Part shown: positions 7,801 through 16,720 of the stretch, piece after piece
Numbering within the stretch: the stretch's first letter is position 1
How the letters are laid out: each line of letters starts with the position of its first letter
From: JAFGIT01 sp016929465 [NCBI: Candidatus Coatesbacteria bacterium]
Lineage (GTDB): Bacteria > B130-G9
NCBI GenBank assembly: GCA_016929465.1
Contig: JAFGIT010000107.1
Span: 1 to 20,222, forward strand
Length of the DNA: 20,222 nucleotides
Direction: 5' to 3'
Translations under genes and position numbers: made by a program
The notes under the pieces: model-generated
Seen by the model: only the letters and a program-made list of their open reading frames with translations
Databases searched by the model: none
What the model was told of the DNA's origin: nothing

Positions 7801-9549
7801 CCATACTGCGTGGGCGAGATTACGATTCAGGCTGGGAAGACCTTATATCAAGTTGAGTGCAGTCGGCCCGCTTCCGGCGAGGCGGAAGGAGAGCCTACCA
7901 GGGCTATCGTATATGGCACCTGCAGAACGACCAACAGCAATGCCTCTCTCGATCTCGTTGTCGTTGCAGAGGATGTGATCCCCGATGTTCCATCCGTCGT
8001 CGTTGACTCGGGAGCCCTCGGGAAGCAGAGCGTCGGAATGTCCGGAGCCACAGACAATAAATTTCTCGGATCGATCGACCTCGGAATGAGCGCATCGGGA
8101 GCAATCCAGGTCGCGGTTCAGGATTCCAACGGTGACATCTCCGTCTGTCGAGAGCCATTCTTGATGCACTTCGTGCGAGCAGATGCCTTCAATGAGGCCG
8201 TGAGCGCAGATGGCGACGCCTCCGTGATACTAAGAAGGAATGATATTTCAGAAGACCAGGCGCTGCTTGTTATCGGTGGCCAGCTGTTGCCGCCACGCCT
8301 GCCCGAAGGCAAGGTCCTTGCAAGCAACGTCTATTCATTCGCCCTCGAGAAAGACGGCTACGAACTGCGGGAAGGTACACGGTCGAGACTCGCATTCAAT
8401 ATGGGCAGGAGATTCACGAAGGGCGTCGATTGCAGGAGCCTTACGGCATATCGATACAGCACAACGGAAGACAGATGGCTCCCACTTGGAGGTGCGCTGG
8501 ATTTCGCATCTCAGACCCTATCGATTCCTGTAGATGAGCTCGGTGTGTTCGCTGTCTTTGGAGATGTCTCCGCCGACACGACCAAACCCCATGCACCGGC
8601 AAATCTCACTGCATCAGGCGGCCAATGTGAGTCCCAGGTCCTCCTTTCTTTTGACGCGCCGGCTGACGACGGAGCGTCTGAAGCCGTTGTGGGCTTCCAA
8701 GTCCGTTATTCTGATTCGCCTATAGTCACGGAGTCTGACTGGTTAGAGGCCGCGATGCTGCCTGCCCCGCCGACCGCTGCACCTGGAGTGCATCTGGACC
8801 ATCTCGTGGATCTCCCCGTCCCACACACTCTCTACTACTTCGCGATGAGATCAGTGGATGAAACCGGCTCTCTCTCAGACCTCGCCGTCGCTTCGGGAAA
8901 ATCTCCCGCCGCCGAGACCCTATTCTTTGACGCTTTCTCACGGAACAGGCTGGTCGAGCTGGTTTGGGAGACAGCATCGGAGGTTGACAACGAAGGCTGG
9001 CATATATGGCACTACGATGCCGACAAGGGCGAATTCGAACGACTGACGCAATCGCCCCAATTGCCCGACGCAAGAGCCGACGGGGGAAATAGATATGCTT
9101 ATCTGGCGCAGGGATTGGCCAATTCGGAGCCGGCCTATTTCGTAATCGAGAACCTCTGCACGGACGGGTCCTCATCCTATTCGCATTTGATCTCAGCAAT
9201 GCCGAATGGTGCCGACGTGACACATCCGCCGATTTTCGAGGTGAATATATCGGGCAAATTATTCCAGGATGGAGATACGCTGAAGATAGACACAACGATT
9301 GAGAACCAGGATGAGACGATTCTGGTGAATCTCGAGGTCCTTCTCGTCCAGCCAGATCGCAGGATTATTCCGATATCTCCTTCGTTCCCGTTTATCCTTC
9401 ACCCGTTTGAAAGGATCGAGAGGACCGTATATACGGCTGAGGTCCTTCCCGGCCTTAAGAGAGGCGAATATGAAGTCTGGGCTCGCCTCAGGGAAGCGGC
9501 CACCGGCGCAAAACTCTCCAAGCAAGACCTCACCTTCACAATCGAGTAG
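4804..9549 (+). CDS. Large secreted vWA protein with degenerate CLCA-like zincin domain
   Basis: Predicted exported protein of 1581 aa. Signal peptide residues 1-25 (ends AYA). A vWA domain spans about 115-300 with a complete metal-binding MIDAS: D125-x-S127-x-S129, T190 and D217 (FTDG). About 550-620 is a carboxypeptidase-regulatory-like beta domain (PLAGASVYLNGE). About 670-870 resembles the metalloprotease domain of CLCA chloride-channel accessory proteins (LFDATNGQF, then H795-LLA-H799 and D806-E807, later NFGLMD), but the catalytic Glu of HExxH is Leu796. A second such beta domain is near 938-1010, a fibronectin III-like domain near 1257-1375, a VWETASEVDNEGW module near 1387, and the C-terminal module 1476-1581 resembles that of the two propeller proteins. 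It is followed by a strong terminator. Probably an adhesion or matrix protein; protease activity seems unlikely. Confidence 0.9.
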   Translation: MNATMNIKIALFALLMLITTQLAYAVPCSEDDYGYWCSAGPAEKELHFGYSRNTEEAFSITMHQVDASQFPIIGASVSILDEEGYMIPDIPPGLFRLTENNQVLPFELEMAAGSEGGVKIALVIDVSGSMGGEKLFNAKNAAMLFINSTKTLDRMAIVSYESWTTVIHEFTSVKQDLRDAIGDLYAGGGTAMYDGMHLALDLTKEERGVKAIIAFTDGMENSSSHSKQDVIDYANETGIPIFTIGFGNDADEEELTDIAEQTGGIYGFAPDGDRLSQLYLYLAKLVENEYMLIYRTPNEEYDRLPRVVEVCLNYWGEEKCTYGSYRATEPPRIILSEETKALSAPGYSHTPGTAIELKAIISDDEAVKQARVLWRQCGFEEHPYLENEMGLDQQGYYVCSFPPERVEYPGIEYFILASDESTTVSEPSFKPEGYPHKVAVRPNIGPIITHVPKQMAAVGHDLLLNMSVHDETNYVHSVVVLARPVGKLLYEEFEACRFVGDGSHIARIPRALMGEDGMEYCIYANDDNRVSSWHGSPDQPHFIRPHLMSQYPLYVYAKDKAGTEMPLAGASVYLNGEFAGSTDALGMLVLESLDLDDELFAIKSDAASIISTRGDHQDVDGTSFVMDLHNGSFTRSQGFKAFVTRDLVPSTPDNRQSILMSNVTIGVNLVVSIEFDASAAYIADVVSGLSAVSDLLFDATNGQFRINDVAIYDGKECWQNADIRISASNSTKPFAAIGGIDRTPDWLSSECCTIPWGFTRADGPLADNSLERLNVTAPANPAYFTDRHLTTELTHLLAHYLFSLLDENVDGNGDAISDRTADTPKRPRNFGLMDTPYLAAELSSWNEYPGEFSANAIVDDDAPYATLQMFETGLPCWSRIEQTFESISWSDSDYDIDIAVPGAVFYAQNGEDTEVPGPFGAGGLGEITISNKEVGAFDVTLLLSFEQQLIPDASVFVEGDRLSFKGRTDEDGRIILMGVEPGQQMKCYAANKEWLSPSYPYCVGEITIQAGKTLYQVECSRPASGEAEGEPTRAIVYGTCRTTNSNASLDLVVVAEDVIPDVPSVVVDSGALGKQSVGMSGATDNKFLGSIDLGMSASGAIQVAVQDSNGDISVCREPFLMHFVRADAFNEAVSADGDASVILRRNDISEDQALLVIGGQLLPPRLPEGKVLASNVYSFALEKDGYELREGTRSRLAFNMGRRFTKGVDCRSLTAYRYSTTEDRWLPLGGALDFASQTLSIPVDELGVFAVFGDVSADTTKPHAPANLTASGGQCESQVLLSFDAPADDGASEAVVGFQVRYSDSPIVTESDWLEAAMLPAPPTAAPGVHLDHLVDLPVPHTLYYFAMRSVDETGSLSDLAVASGKSPAAETLFFDAFSRNRLVELVWETASEVDNEGWHIWHYDADKGEFERLTQSPQLPDARADGGNRYAYLAQGLANSEPAYFVIENLCTDGSSSYSHLISAMPNGADVTHPPIFEVNISGKLFQDGDTLKIDTTIENQDETILVNLEVLLVQPDRRIIPISPSFPFILHPFERIERTVYTAEVLPGLKRGEYEVWARLREAATGAKLSKQDLTFTIE
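7186..7224 (+). other. Degenerate zinc-protease motif in the vWA protein
   Basis: The codons give H-L-L-A-H-x6-D-E at residues 795-807. CLCA-type proteins have HExxHxxxGxxDE. Both zinc-ligand histidines and the distal Asp-Glu are kept, while the catalytic Glu is Leu and the Gly is Ser. Confidence 0.65.
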
Positions 9550-9569
9550 AGCGAGCGCTTAGCTCCGGC

Positions 9570-9607
9570 GACCTCGGGGAGACTCAATCTCCCCGAGGTC
9601 TTATATT
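9570..9607 (+). terminator. Rho-independent-type terminator after the vWA gene
   Basis: GACCTCGGGGAG (9570-9581) and CTCCCCGAGGTC (9589-9600) form a perfect 12-bp stem with a 7-nt loop, 20 nt after the stop codon, followed by TTATATT. The T tract is interrupted but the stem is very stable. It separates the secreted block from the kinase-regulator operon. Confidence 0.8.
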
Positions 9608-9619
9608 CCCCCGGAAGAA

Positions 9620-9655
9620 CTCATCCTCGACGACCGTCGATCCTGTATGGATGAG
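9620..9655. repeat. Nested inverted repeats upstream of the kinase promoter
   Basis: CTCATCC (9620-9626) pairs with GGATGAG (9649-9655). Directly inside the left arm, TCGACG (9627-9632) pairs with CGTCGA (9635-9640), and an 8-base bulge (9641-9648) lies on the right side only. The same plan (outer CTCAT/ATGAG stem, inner stem, one-sided right bulge) is seen at 547-594. It lies just upstream of the TTGACA box, so it could be a regulator site. Confidence 0.45.
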
Positions 9656-9673
9656 ACCCAGTCGCCCCAGTCG

Positions 9674-9702
9674 TTGACATTCCCCTTCGAAGACAGTAAA
9701 TA
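9674..9702 (+). promoter_or_regulatory. Candidate sigma-70 promoter of the kinase-regulator operon
   Basis: A perfect -35 TTGACA (9674-9679) is followed after exactly 17 bases by TAAATA (9697-9702), a poor but possible -10. It would start transcription near 9709, about 55 bases before the regulator's ATG. The sigma-54 activator itself would then be made by housekeeping polymerase. Confidence 0.45.
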
Positions 9703-9726
9703 GAAATCGCTCTAGAGTGATTTACT
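9695..9726. promoter_or_regulatory. Operator-like palindrome at the kinase-operon promoter
   Basis: AAATCGCTCT (9704-9713) and AGAGTGATTT (9714-9723) make a 20-bp dyad with one mismatched pair. An outer pair AGTAAAT (9695-9701) and ATTTACT (9720-9726) is perfect. The structure overlaps the -10 and the likely start site, a typical place for a repressor or autoregulator. The protein that would bind is not known. Confidence 0.45.
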
Positions 9727-9764
9727 AGCAGCGTATTGAGGTTCTTACTATCCTCGAGGGAGCC

Positions 9765-12700
9765 ATGGGCAACAAAGCAGGCGGCGAGATCATCGATGGC
9801 CGCTATGAGGTGATTGCTGAGTGCGGAAGAGGCGGCTTTAGCGTTGTCTATAAGGTCTTCGACAGAAATCTCGGCAGAGTCCTCGCACTGAAAGAACTGC
9901 ATCTCGACCAATCGACAGGAGCGGGATTTGTATGGCAATTCAAGCAGGAATTCATGCTGACATCGCGCTTGAGACATCCCCATACGGTGAAGGTCTATGA
10001 TTTCGGCATCAAGGATGAACGAACATATTACTTCACAATGGACTTCGTGGAGGGCCAGCCACTCCTGGATTGGATCTCGAACCGCGAAACCGACGACATC
10101 GTCTCCCTGCTTCTCCAAATCTCGATAGCACTGAGCTACATACATGGCCGAAGGGTGATGCACGGTGATATAAAGGCTAGCAACATCATCGTTCGCCCGA
10201 AGCCTCCGGCCGAACCGAACCTGCCGCTGGCAGGATCGAATTTGTATGATGCCGGATTCGCCACATTGATGGACTTTGGTCTGTCCAGCGCCCTTGCTGC
10301 ACCCTCCCTGCAAGCGGGAGGTACGGTCGAATACATGGCACCAGAGCGATTCCTGGGAGCCGGGGCGGACGTCCGGTCGGATTTGTACTCATTTGGGGTG
10401 CTCGCATACCAGATGCTGTCGAGGCACCTGCCGTTCGAATCGAATTCCATCGAGGGTTACGCGGAGCACCACCTCCACTCGATACCGAAGCCTCTCGCAT
10501 CCGTCGTGCCAGGCCTGAAGCCGGCTATATCCGATATGGTCGAAGGTCTCCTCGCGAAGAGACCCGCCAAAAGGCCCAATTCGGCCGCCGTTGTATCTGA
10601 GATTCTCGTCAATGCTCTCGGTGCCAGAGTCCCGAAGACGTTTGCAATCAGCCCGGATGTCCGACCCAACCAGCTCTTCGGACGCGATCACATCCTGAAG
10701 GAATCTCTGAGGCATGTTTTGAGCTGGTTCTCCTCTGAAGCGTATTCGAATTTTTTTAGCGAGAAGCAGCCCTATTCGAAATTAGAGCATCAGGACCGCT
10801 GCCTATTGATTCTGGCAGAGGGCGCAAGTGGATCCGGAAGGACCGAATTTTTGAAAGCGCTGAAGCCCGAACTACAGCTCTGCGGGCTCAATGTGATGAC
10901 TTCGCCTCCGGGCGGCCAGAAATTAGATATAGAGGGCTTTGTCTCAGCTACGCTGAAGAGTGCAGGGATGGCCCTCGAGGATTCTGCGCAAGATTCTGCC
11001 TCAATCAGACATGACACGGCCTCGTCTGATATCTCTGAAGACCCTGCCCCAAATGAAGTTGCAGAGTGGGCCCGTCTTTCACAGAGGCGACTTCTGGCGA
11101 AATTCGCGGATAGAGTCTCGGCCGCATGGGACGAGCGCTCGATCGTCTGGCTCCTGGATGACTTCGATCTTATGGAGAAAACTTCCCAACAGGCCCTCCA
11201 GATGCTGATACGTACGGCTGCGGCTGCGAAGACAGGTCGCAGGATCGCTATAGTCCTTACCGGAGGTCCTGCTGCGGATGAAGACCTCTCCCAGCTCTCT
11301 GAGCACTTGGTCTTGGAGAGGCTCGAGCTTAATCCCCTCGATGAATCGCAGATAGCATCACTGATTGACGCAGCATTCAGGCCTAATTCGTTCAGCAGGG
11401 AGGTCGCCTCTGAATTGAAGGAAAGGACGGGAGGCATACCCCTATTCTTGAGTCAATGTATCGAGTCCTTTCTGAAGGAGGGGCTAGTAAATTTCGCGGA
11501 CGGAAGATGGGAATTAAGAGCAGATCGTTTTGTAAGCTTCTCCATACCGAGTAGTCAGAACCAGGTATTCGAGTCTAGACTCTCACTGCTTTCGCCCGAA
11601 GCGATGTCTGTGCTCTTGAAGGCCGGTGTCTTGTCAGAGCCGTTCGCACCCATGCTTATGGCGCATCTGGGCGGCATGTCCGCCTTGTCAACCCACCAGG
11701 CGCTCGATGAGCTTCTGAGGCACGGGCTATTGATCGATGCAAGAATGGGCGGAGACAGTGTGATGTACTCCCTTGCCAATCCGATTATAGGAGACATAGT
11801 CGTCGCAAGGCTCTTCGAGGAAGAGAGAATCTCACTTCACAGGCTGATATCCCAGCGATGTGACTCCCTGTCGGAAGAGGCTTCCAAGTTTTATCAGGGC
11901 GGAAACGCCGTTGTCGAAATCCCGCCCTGTGAGCCGGGACAACTAAGGGCCATCTCCGCAATTCACGCCGCCCATGCAAGGCTTCCAGGGATACTCGAGC
12001 GGCACTATGAAGCGGCATGCGCATTCCTTCTTGGCCGCTTCAGACATAGAGATGTGAAACTGATATCCGAGAGAATTCTCGACTGCATCGATCGCGAGAG
12101 TGAACCGGGCAAACGAAAGAGCATTCTACTCAGACTGGGCTATCTCAACTTCATCCTTGGTGATCATGATGAAGCAATCGCGGCCTTCGGCGAGGGACTC
12201 TCTCTGAAGGAGGAGACAGATGTATCCCTCAGGGAAGAGGTTCTAGCCTCATGCAGGCTTGGAGTGATCTACTGCGGTCGTGGCGAGGCGGATGAGGCGA
12301 GGGAATTGTATAGGAACCTCATCGACCGCGTGAAGACGATCAGAAAGGGGAAGAAGGGAGGAGAAGCCGCCACCTTCTCTGCATGTCTGGCTCGTCTTCA
12401 CACATTCCTCGGGCAGACCTATTTTGCGCAATGCGACTACGACAAAGCCGGGGCAGAGCTGAAATCTGCGATGGATCTCGTGCCCGAGAAACTGCTGGCT
12501 TCTCTTGCCACGTCCGAAAAGAAGGCTACTGAAGGCATTTCTGTGGATTATGACTATTTGCCACGGCTGTTTAGGAATCTTGCGATCATTGACTCTTCTG
12601 CAGGTTGTTACGATGAGGCCCTTGAACTCATCGAGAAGGCGATACGGGTCGGAAGGCGACTTCATGACGCATCTGAACATGCCAGAAGCCTCATGATAAA

Positions 12701-15251
12701 GGGCACTGTTGACCAGCTAATGGATGAATCTGCGAGCGCAGAAAATTCGTACAGGGAAGCACTCGATTATTTCATCAAAGAGGGATTCAAGGAGGGCATT
12801 CTGATTGCCTACAACAATCTCGCCTCGATACTGGATCTCGGAGGACGCCCAAAGGAAGTGGCGCTTTTGTGCACCAAGGCCCTGGAAATCGCGGAGTCGC
12901 AGGGCAATAGATACTCGAGAGCCAGGATACTGTGCAATCTAGGTTCAGCTCTTTTTGAGCAGGGCTGGATAGACGAAGCAAGAAGGAGAATAGAGGAAGC
13001 GCTAACACTGTGCGAGGAGGAAGGCTTCATAGATGCCGCTGTTCGTTGTCTTTATTTCAAGGTCGATGTGTTGCTTGCTCAAAGAGACATCTCCGCAGCT
13101 TCCGAAGCTTTGCTGCTTGCAGGCAAGCATCTAGAAAATGCAGAAGACCAATACAGCGCCCCTATAATCGCACTCGCTCGGGCCAAGGTCTGCAATGCCT
13201 CGCAGGATTTCTCTGAGGCCAGCAAAGTAGTGTCGAAGATACTGCAGAAGTCAGAACAACTCGGAAAGACGGATATCGCTCTTGCCCACAGATTGAGGGC
13301 TGAGGCCGCGCGCGGGCTCGGCGAGCTGGACCCCGCACGGAGAGATATAGCGGACTCGCTTTCGTCTGCTCGCGGCGCAGGCGCTATCAAAGAAGAGGCT
13401 CTCAGCCTTCTCTCGGCGTCTTGCATCGAAGGGGATGCCGGGGAGCTTTCAATGGCAATAGAATTGGCAAACAACTCGCTCGCAATCTTCAAGCAGATGG
13501 AAGCCTTCCTGAATACCGGAATAACCTCCGAGCACCTCGCCAATCTGCACCTGAGACTCGACAACCGGTCAGAGGCTCTATTGAACCTCGAACTCGCCAG
13601 AGACCAGTTCGTCGGCCTCGATATGAATGATGAGGCCGCGCGCATAGACGACCGCATTGAGACACTGAGATGGGGCAGCAAAGACGAAGTTGAGCGCGGT
13701 TCTCTAGCAGTCAAAGCCCTTTACAAGGTCACTCGTCTATTCGAGTCGTTACTGGACCTGGATGAACTGCTGAATCGCGTCATGGATGCTGTCATCGAGA
13801 TACTCCGAGCCGAGAGGGGTCTGATCATGCTCAAGGATCCCGTGACCGGTGTCCTGCAGACGCGCGTCGCCAGGGAAGTCGATAAGCAGACAATCGAGGA
13901 CGTGTCCAGAATCAGCAAGAGCGTAATCCAGAGAGTGGTAGATGTCGGAAAGCCTCTCGTAACGACTGACGCCCAGAGCGATCCCAGGTTCCAGGAAAGC
14001 AAGAGCGTCTCTCTCTACGACATCCGCTCGATCGTCTGTGTCCCGATTGTCATAGCCGGCAAAGTCAATGGGATTGTCTATGTGGATAGCAGTCTATCTG
14101 CAACAGTCTTCACAAAACAAGACTTATACCTCCTTTCCGCATTTGCTGCCCAGGCCTCAATGGCAATCGAGAAGGCGATGCTGCTCGAAGAACTGCAGAT
14201 GAAGAAGGACTCTTTGCAGGAGGAAAACCTGGACCTTCGCCAGGCGATTGCGCCACAGCTCACATTCGACAACATCGTCGGAGATAGCGGATTAATGCAG
14301 GAAGTCTTCAGCAAAATCAGGCAAGTCGCCGATACTGATGTTGCGGTTCTAATCGAAGGCGAAAGCGGGACAGGGAAGGAACTCGTCGCCCGAGCAATTC
14401 ACCATAACGGTGAACGGAAGAACGAGCCCTTCGTCAAGATCAACTGCGCCGCAATCCCCGAAAATCTGATGGAGAATGAGCTCTTCGGACACGAAAAGGG
14501 GGCGTTCACCGGGGCAAATGAAAGACTACGCGGGAAGTTCGAGGTAGCGGATGGTGGGACTTTATTCCTTGACGAGATTGGGGACCTTCCTTATGGGCTA
14601 CAGGCAAAGCTCTTGACAGCGATCGAGAACAAGGAATTCCAGCGAGTTGGTGGAACTCAGACCGTTCGAGTCAATGCGAGAATTCTCACCGCGACAAACA
14701 GGAACTTGCTCAAACTGGTGGCCAAGCAGCAATTCCGCAAAGACCTCTACTACAGGATCAATGAAGTACCTATCATGCTACCACCATTGAGGCAGCGTAA
14801 AGGTGATATTCCACATCTCGTCGATCACTTCATCAGGAAATACGGCTCTGATCTCAAAGAGCCAGTGACCGCGATCGAGCAGGAGGCTCTCGCCATTCTC
14901 ATGGACTACAATTGGCCCGGAAACGTGAGAGAACTCGAAAGCGCCATCAAGAGGACTCTCATGGGTGCATCGAAGGGCATTCTGACAAGGGACTGCTTCA
15001 CGTTCATACCTGTCAGCCGTACTCCCTCGGCCGCTGCCCAAACCGATAGCATCTCGCAGATGGTCGATAACCTCATCGACGGTGGATTGTCGCCCAAAGA
15101 AGTACTTTCCGTTATCGAGCAGGAAGTCCTGAAGCGGGCGATTGAGTCGGAGGGATGGAGCATCAGGAAGACGGCGCAGGAACTTGGAATATCCAGAAAC
15201 ACATTGAAGAGCAAACTCATAGCTTTTGGCATAGCAATACCCGGGAGTTAG
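9765..15251 (+). CDS. Ser/Thr kinase-STAND ATPase-TPR-GAF-sigma-54 activator hybrid
   Basis: Cytoplasmic one-component signalling protein of 1828 aa; no membrane segment seen. Residues 14-280 are a protein kinase: glycine loop GRGGFS (21-26), K43, catalytic HGD (133-135), DFG (170-172), APE (192-194). Residues about 304-700 are a STAND/AAA_16-type ATPase with a P-loop variant GASGSGRT (353-360, Arg for the usual Lys) and DD (465-466). TPR-like helices cover about 788-1280, a GAF domain about 1318-1475, then a coiled coil. The sigma-54 AAA+ domain (about 1500-1745) has GESGTGKE (1532-1539), an intact GAFTGA (1579-1584) and DE (1603-1604). A Fis-type helix-turn-helix ends the protein (about 1788-1824, [15 protein letters not shown]). 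It should bind enhancer DNA and drive sigma-54 RNA polymerase, with kinase and GAF inputs. GAGG lies 5 nt before the start. Targets are unknown; the promoter at 538-553 is the obvious candidate. Confidence 0.93.
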   Translation: MGNKAGGEIIDGRYEVIAECGRGGFSVVYKVFDRNLGRVLALKELHLDQSTGAGFVWQFKQEFMLTSRLRHPHTVKVYDFGIKDERTYYFTMDFVEGQPLLDWISNRETDDIVSLLLQISIALSYIHGRRVMHGDIKASNIIVRPKPPAEPNLPLAGSNLYDAGFATLMDFGLSSALAAPSLQAGGTVEYMAPERFLGAGADVRSDLYSFGVLAYQMLSRHLPFESNSIEGYAEHHLHSIPKPLASVVPGLKPAISDMVEGLLAKRPAKRPNSAAVVSEILVNALGARVPKTFAISPDVRPNQLFGRDHILKESLRHVLSWFSSEAYSNFFSEKQPYSKLEHQDRCLLILAEGASGSGRTEFLKALKPELQLCGLNVMTSPPGGQKLDIEGFVSATLKSAGMALEDSAQDSASIRHDTASSDISEDPAPNEVAEWARLSQRRLLAKFADRVSAAWDERSIVWLLDDFDLMEKTSQQALQMLIRTAAAAKTGRRIAIVLTGGPAADEDLSQLSEHLVLERLELNPLDESQIASLIDAAFRPNSFSREVASELKERTGGIPLFLSQCIESFLKEGLVNFADGRWELRADRFVSFSIPSSQNQVFESRLSLLSPEAMSVLLKAGVLSEPFAPMLMAHLGGMSALSTHQALDELLRHGLLIDARMGGDSVMYSLANPIIGDIVVARLFEEERISLHRLISQRCDSLSEEASKFYQGGNAVVEIPPCEPGQLRAISAIHAAHARLPGILERHYEAACAFLLGRFRHRDVKLISERILDCIDRESEPGKRKSILLRLGYLNFILGDHDEAIAAFGEGLSLKEETDVSLREEVLASCRLGVIYCGRGEADEARELYRNLIDRVKTIRKGKKGGEAATFSACLARLHTFLGQTYFAQCDYDKAGAELKSAMDLVPEKLLASLATSEKKATEGISVDYDYLPRLFRNLAIIDSSAGCYDEALELIEKAIRVGRRLHDASEHARSLMIKGTVDQLMDESASAENSYREALDYFIKEGFKEGILIAYNNLASILDLGGRPKEVALLCTKALEIAESQGNRYSRARILCNLGSALFEQGWIDEARRRIEEALTLCEEEGFIDAAVRCLYFKVDVLLAQRDISAASEALLLAGKHLENAEDQYSAPIIALARAKVCNASQDFSEASKVVSKILQKSEQLGKTDIALAHRLRAEAARGLGELDPARRDIADSLSSARGAGAIKEEALSLLSASCIEGDAGELSMAIELANNSLAIFKQMEAFLNTGITSEHLANLHLRLDNRSEALLNLELARDQFVGLDMNDEAARIDDRIETLRWGSKDEVERGSLAVKALYKVTRLFESLLDLDELLNRVMDAVIEILRAERGLIMLKDPVTGVLQTRVAREVDKQTIEDVSRISKSVIQRVVDVGKPLVTTDAQSDPRFQESKSVSLYDIRSIVCVPIVIAGKVNGIVYVDSSLSATVFTKQDLYLLSAFAAQASMAIEKAMLLEELQMKKDSLQEENLDLRQAIAPQLTFDNIVGDSGLMQEVFSKIRQVADTDVAVLIEGESGTGKELVARAIHHNGERKNEPFVKINCAAIPENLMENELFGHEKGAFTGANERLRGKFEVADGGTLFLDEIGDLPYGLQAKLLTAIENKEFQRVGGTQTVRVNARILTATNRNLLKLVAKQQFRKDLYYRINEVPIMLPPLRQRKGDIPHLVDHFIRKYGSDLKEPVTAIEQEALAILMDYNWPGNVRELESAIKRTLMGASKGILTRDCFTFIPVSRTPSAAAQTDSISQMVDNLIDGGLSPKEVLSVIEQEVLKRAIESEGWSIRKTAQELGISRNTLKSKLIAFGIAIPGS

Positions 15252-15254
15252 AAC

Positions 15255-16709
15255 ATGGACAACTCTGCTTTGGATATCATATCTACAAAGAAATTCCAGA
15301 GACTGCCAAGCGAGATGGCGGTAAGCGCCGATGGTGCCCTCATTGCCGCTTCCTTTCACAATGGGACCGTGATGCTGATTGACTCCGAGGGGCACATGCT
15401 CTGGGAGAAAAGCGTCGGAAGTCCCGCGACCGACATCGGAATATCGCCGGACCTGAAATTCGTATATACAGCATCGAAGAATAGAGTGGTGATATTCGAT
15501 ATAACCGGGGCCGAACAAAGACAGATCAAGGAAGATGCAGAAAGAGCTGTTCTATCTCCGCACGGCGAATTCGCCTTCTTGGGCAGCGCGGATCCGACTA
15601 AGCGAATATCGTCAATCTCCTTTTTTGACGCTACCAAGAAGTCTCTTCTAAAGCGGCAGCCCGGGGCGATCGTGTGGAAGGAGAAATTCGATGAAGCATA
15701 TCAATTCTTCACTGGCGGCCGAGATGGTTCGGGCGTCGTCTTAGGCTTTGCCCGACAAATCCTGTGTATCGACAAGGACCAGCGCAGGGCTCTGGACCAC
15801 AAAGTCAAATCAACGGTCAAGAGCCTTGTAGTGTCGTCAGATGCATCGAAAATACTCTTCTCGACATTCGATGGCCATATAATCGGACTCGACGCAACCG
15901 GTAAGGAATACTATCAGGCTGAGCTCGAGGAAGAAGCTAACGATCTATGCTGCGACGCGGCCGGAAGCTGGGTGATGGCAGCGCTCAAGAACACCCCGGC
16001 GATTCTGCTTTTCAATGAAAGAGGGAGACTCGTCTGGCGATTCTCACTTCCCGGCAAGCCGATACACGTGCGCCTGACCGACGACGCATCCATATTTGTG
16101 GTATGTTGTGCCGGCGGCGAGATGCTGGTCTGCAGGAACTATTACGTCGATCCCAAGAAGCGGCTGGGGCGCGGAATCGGCCTGATCAACAACCCTGAAT
16201 ACACGGAACTGGCCCTGAACATGCTCGCCCGATCATCGACGGAAGGCCTGACGGCCCTGGTCAAGGCTATCAAGGACGGGACGGTCCCAGAGGGAAGCTA
16301 CAAGCTCATTGGCAAGATCCCAGAGGCATCTTTGCCTCTTCTGGTCAACGCAATGCTTACCGATCCCGAGCCTGGACATTTATTCCACTGTCTAGCTGCA
16401 TTTTACATGCGGGCTGCTCCAATAATTCTGCAGGAGCTCGAGAAGCTCGCAGCGCCGAAGCGAAAGGAGTTCTATTCGAGGCTATCTGCAATCGCGAGTA
16501 AGATCCCTGACCCGAGACTTCTTGATCTTCTCGGATTCCTTCATCTTCAAATGGGAGAGCTTGATGCTGCGATGAAGCACTTCTTTGAGTGTTTGAATAT
16601 GAACGGCCATCCCGAATTGGCAGTGCGCCATCTCGAGGAAACGCTCGCGATGCTGGATGAGACCAAGGCAAGAGAAGGCATAGACCAGCTCTTCAGGACG
16701 TTCGCATAA
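15255..16709 (+). CDS. Cytoplasmic beta-propeller protein with C-terminal helical repeats
   Basis: Protein of 484 aa without a signal peptide or membrane segment. The first ~300 residues are WD40/PQQ-like propeller blades (AVSADGALIAASFHNGTV, GISPDLKFVYTAS, VVSSDASKILFSTFDG). The rest is alpha-helical, and the end (LGFLHLQMGELDAAMKHFFE) reads like a TPR. The ATG lies 3 nt after the stop of the kinase-regulator, with GGGAG (15243-15247) inside that gene, so the two are translationally coupled. Such tight coupling and two protein-binding folds suggest a partner, substrate or signal adaptor of the kinase-regulator; this is inference. No enzyme motif is seen, and sequence similarity to the secreted propellers is not obvious beyond fold. 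Confidence 0.88.
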   Translation: MDNSALDIISTKKFQRLPSEMAVSADGALIAASFHNGTVMLIDSEGHMLWEKSVGSPATDIGISPDLKFVYTASKNRVVIFDITGAEQRQIKEDAERAVLSPHGEFAFLGSADPTKRISSISFFDATKKSLLKRQPGAIVWKEKFDEAYQFFTGGRDGSGVVLGFARQILCIDKDQRRALDHKVKSTVKSLVVSSDASKILFSTFDGHIIGLDATGKEYYQAELEEEANDLCCDAAGSWVMAALKNTPAILLFNERGRLVWRFSLPGKPIHVRLTDDASIFVVCCAGGEMLVCRNYYVDPKKRLGRGIGLINNPEYTELALNMLARSSTEGLTALVKAIKDGTVPEGSYKLIGKIPEASLPLLVNAMLTDPEPGHLFHCLAAFYMRAAPIILQELEKLAAPKRKEFYSRLSAIASKIPDPRLLDLLGFLHLQMGELDAAMKHFFECLNMNGHPELAVRHLEETLAMLDETKAREGIDQLFRTFA

Positions 16710-16720
16710 ATGCGTTATAT

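Noticed and set aside
9621-10313. 230-aa minus-strand frame over the kinase start
   Set aside because: Antisense shadow of the kinase domain; no recognisable motif, and the plus frame has a full set of kinase motifs.
10790-11437. 215-aa minus-strand frame, serine rich
   Set aside because: Antisense shadow of the STAND ATPase region.
13079-13714. 211-aa minus-strand frame, Ser/Ala/Arg rich
   Set aside because: Composition is that of an antisense read of helical TPR sequence.
14778-15518. 246-aa minus-strand frame across the end of the regulator
   Set aside because: It overlaps two solid plus-strand genes and its translation has no domain-like pattern.
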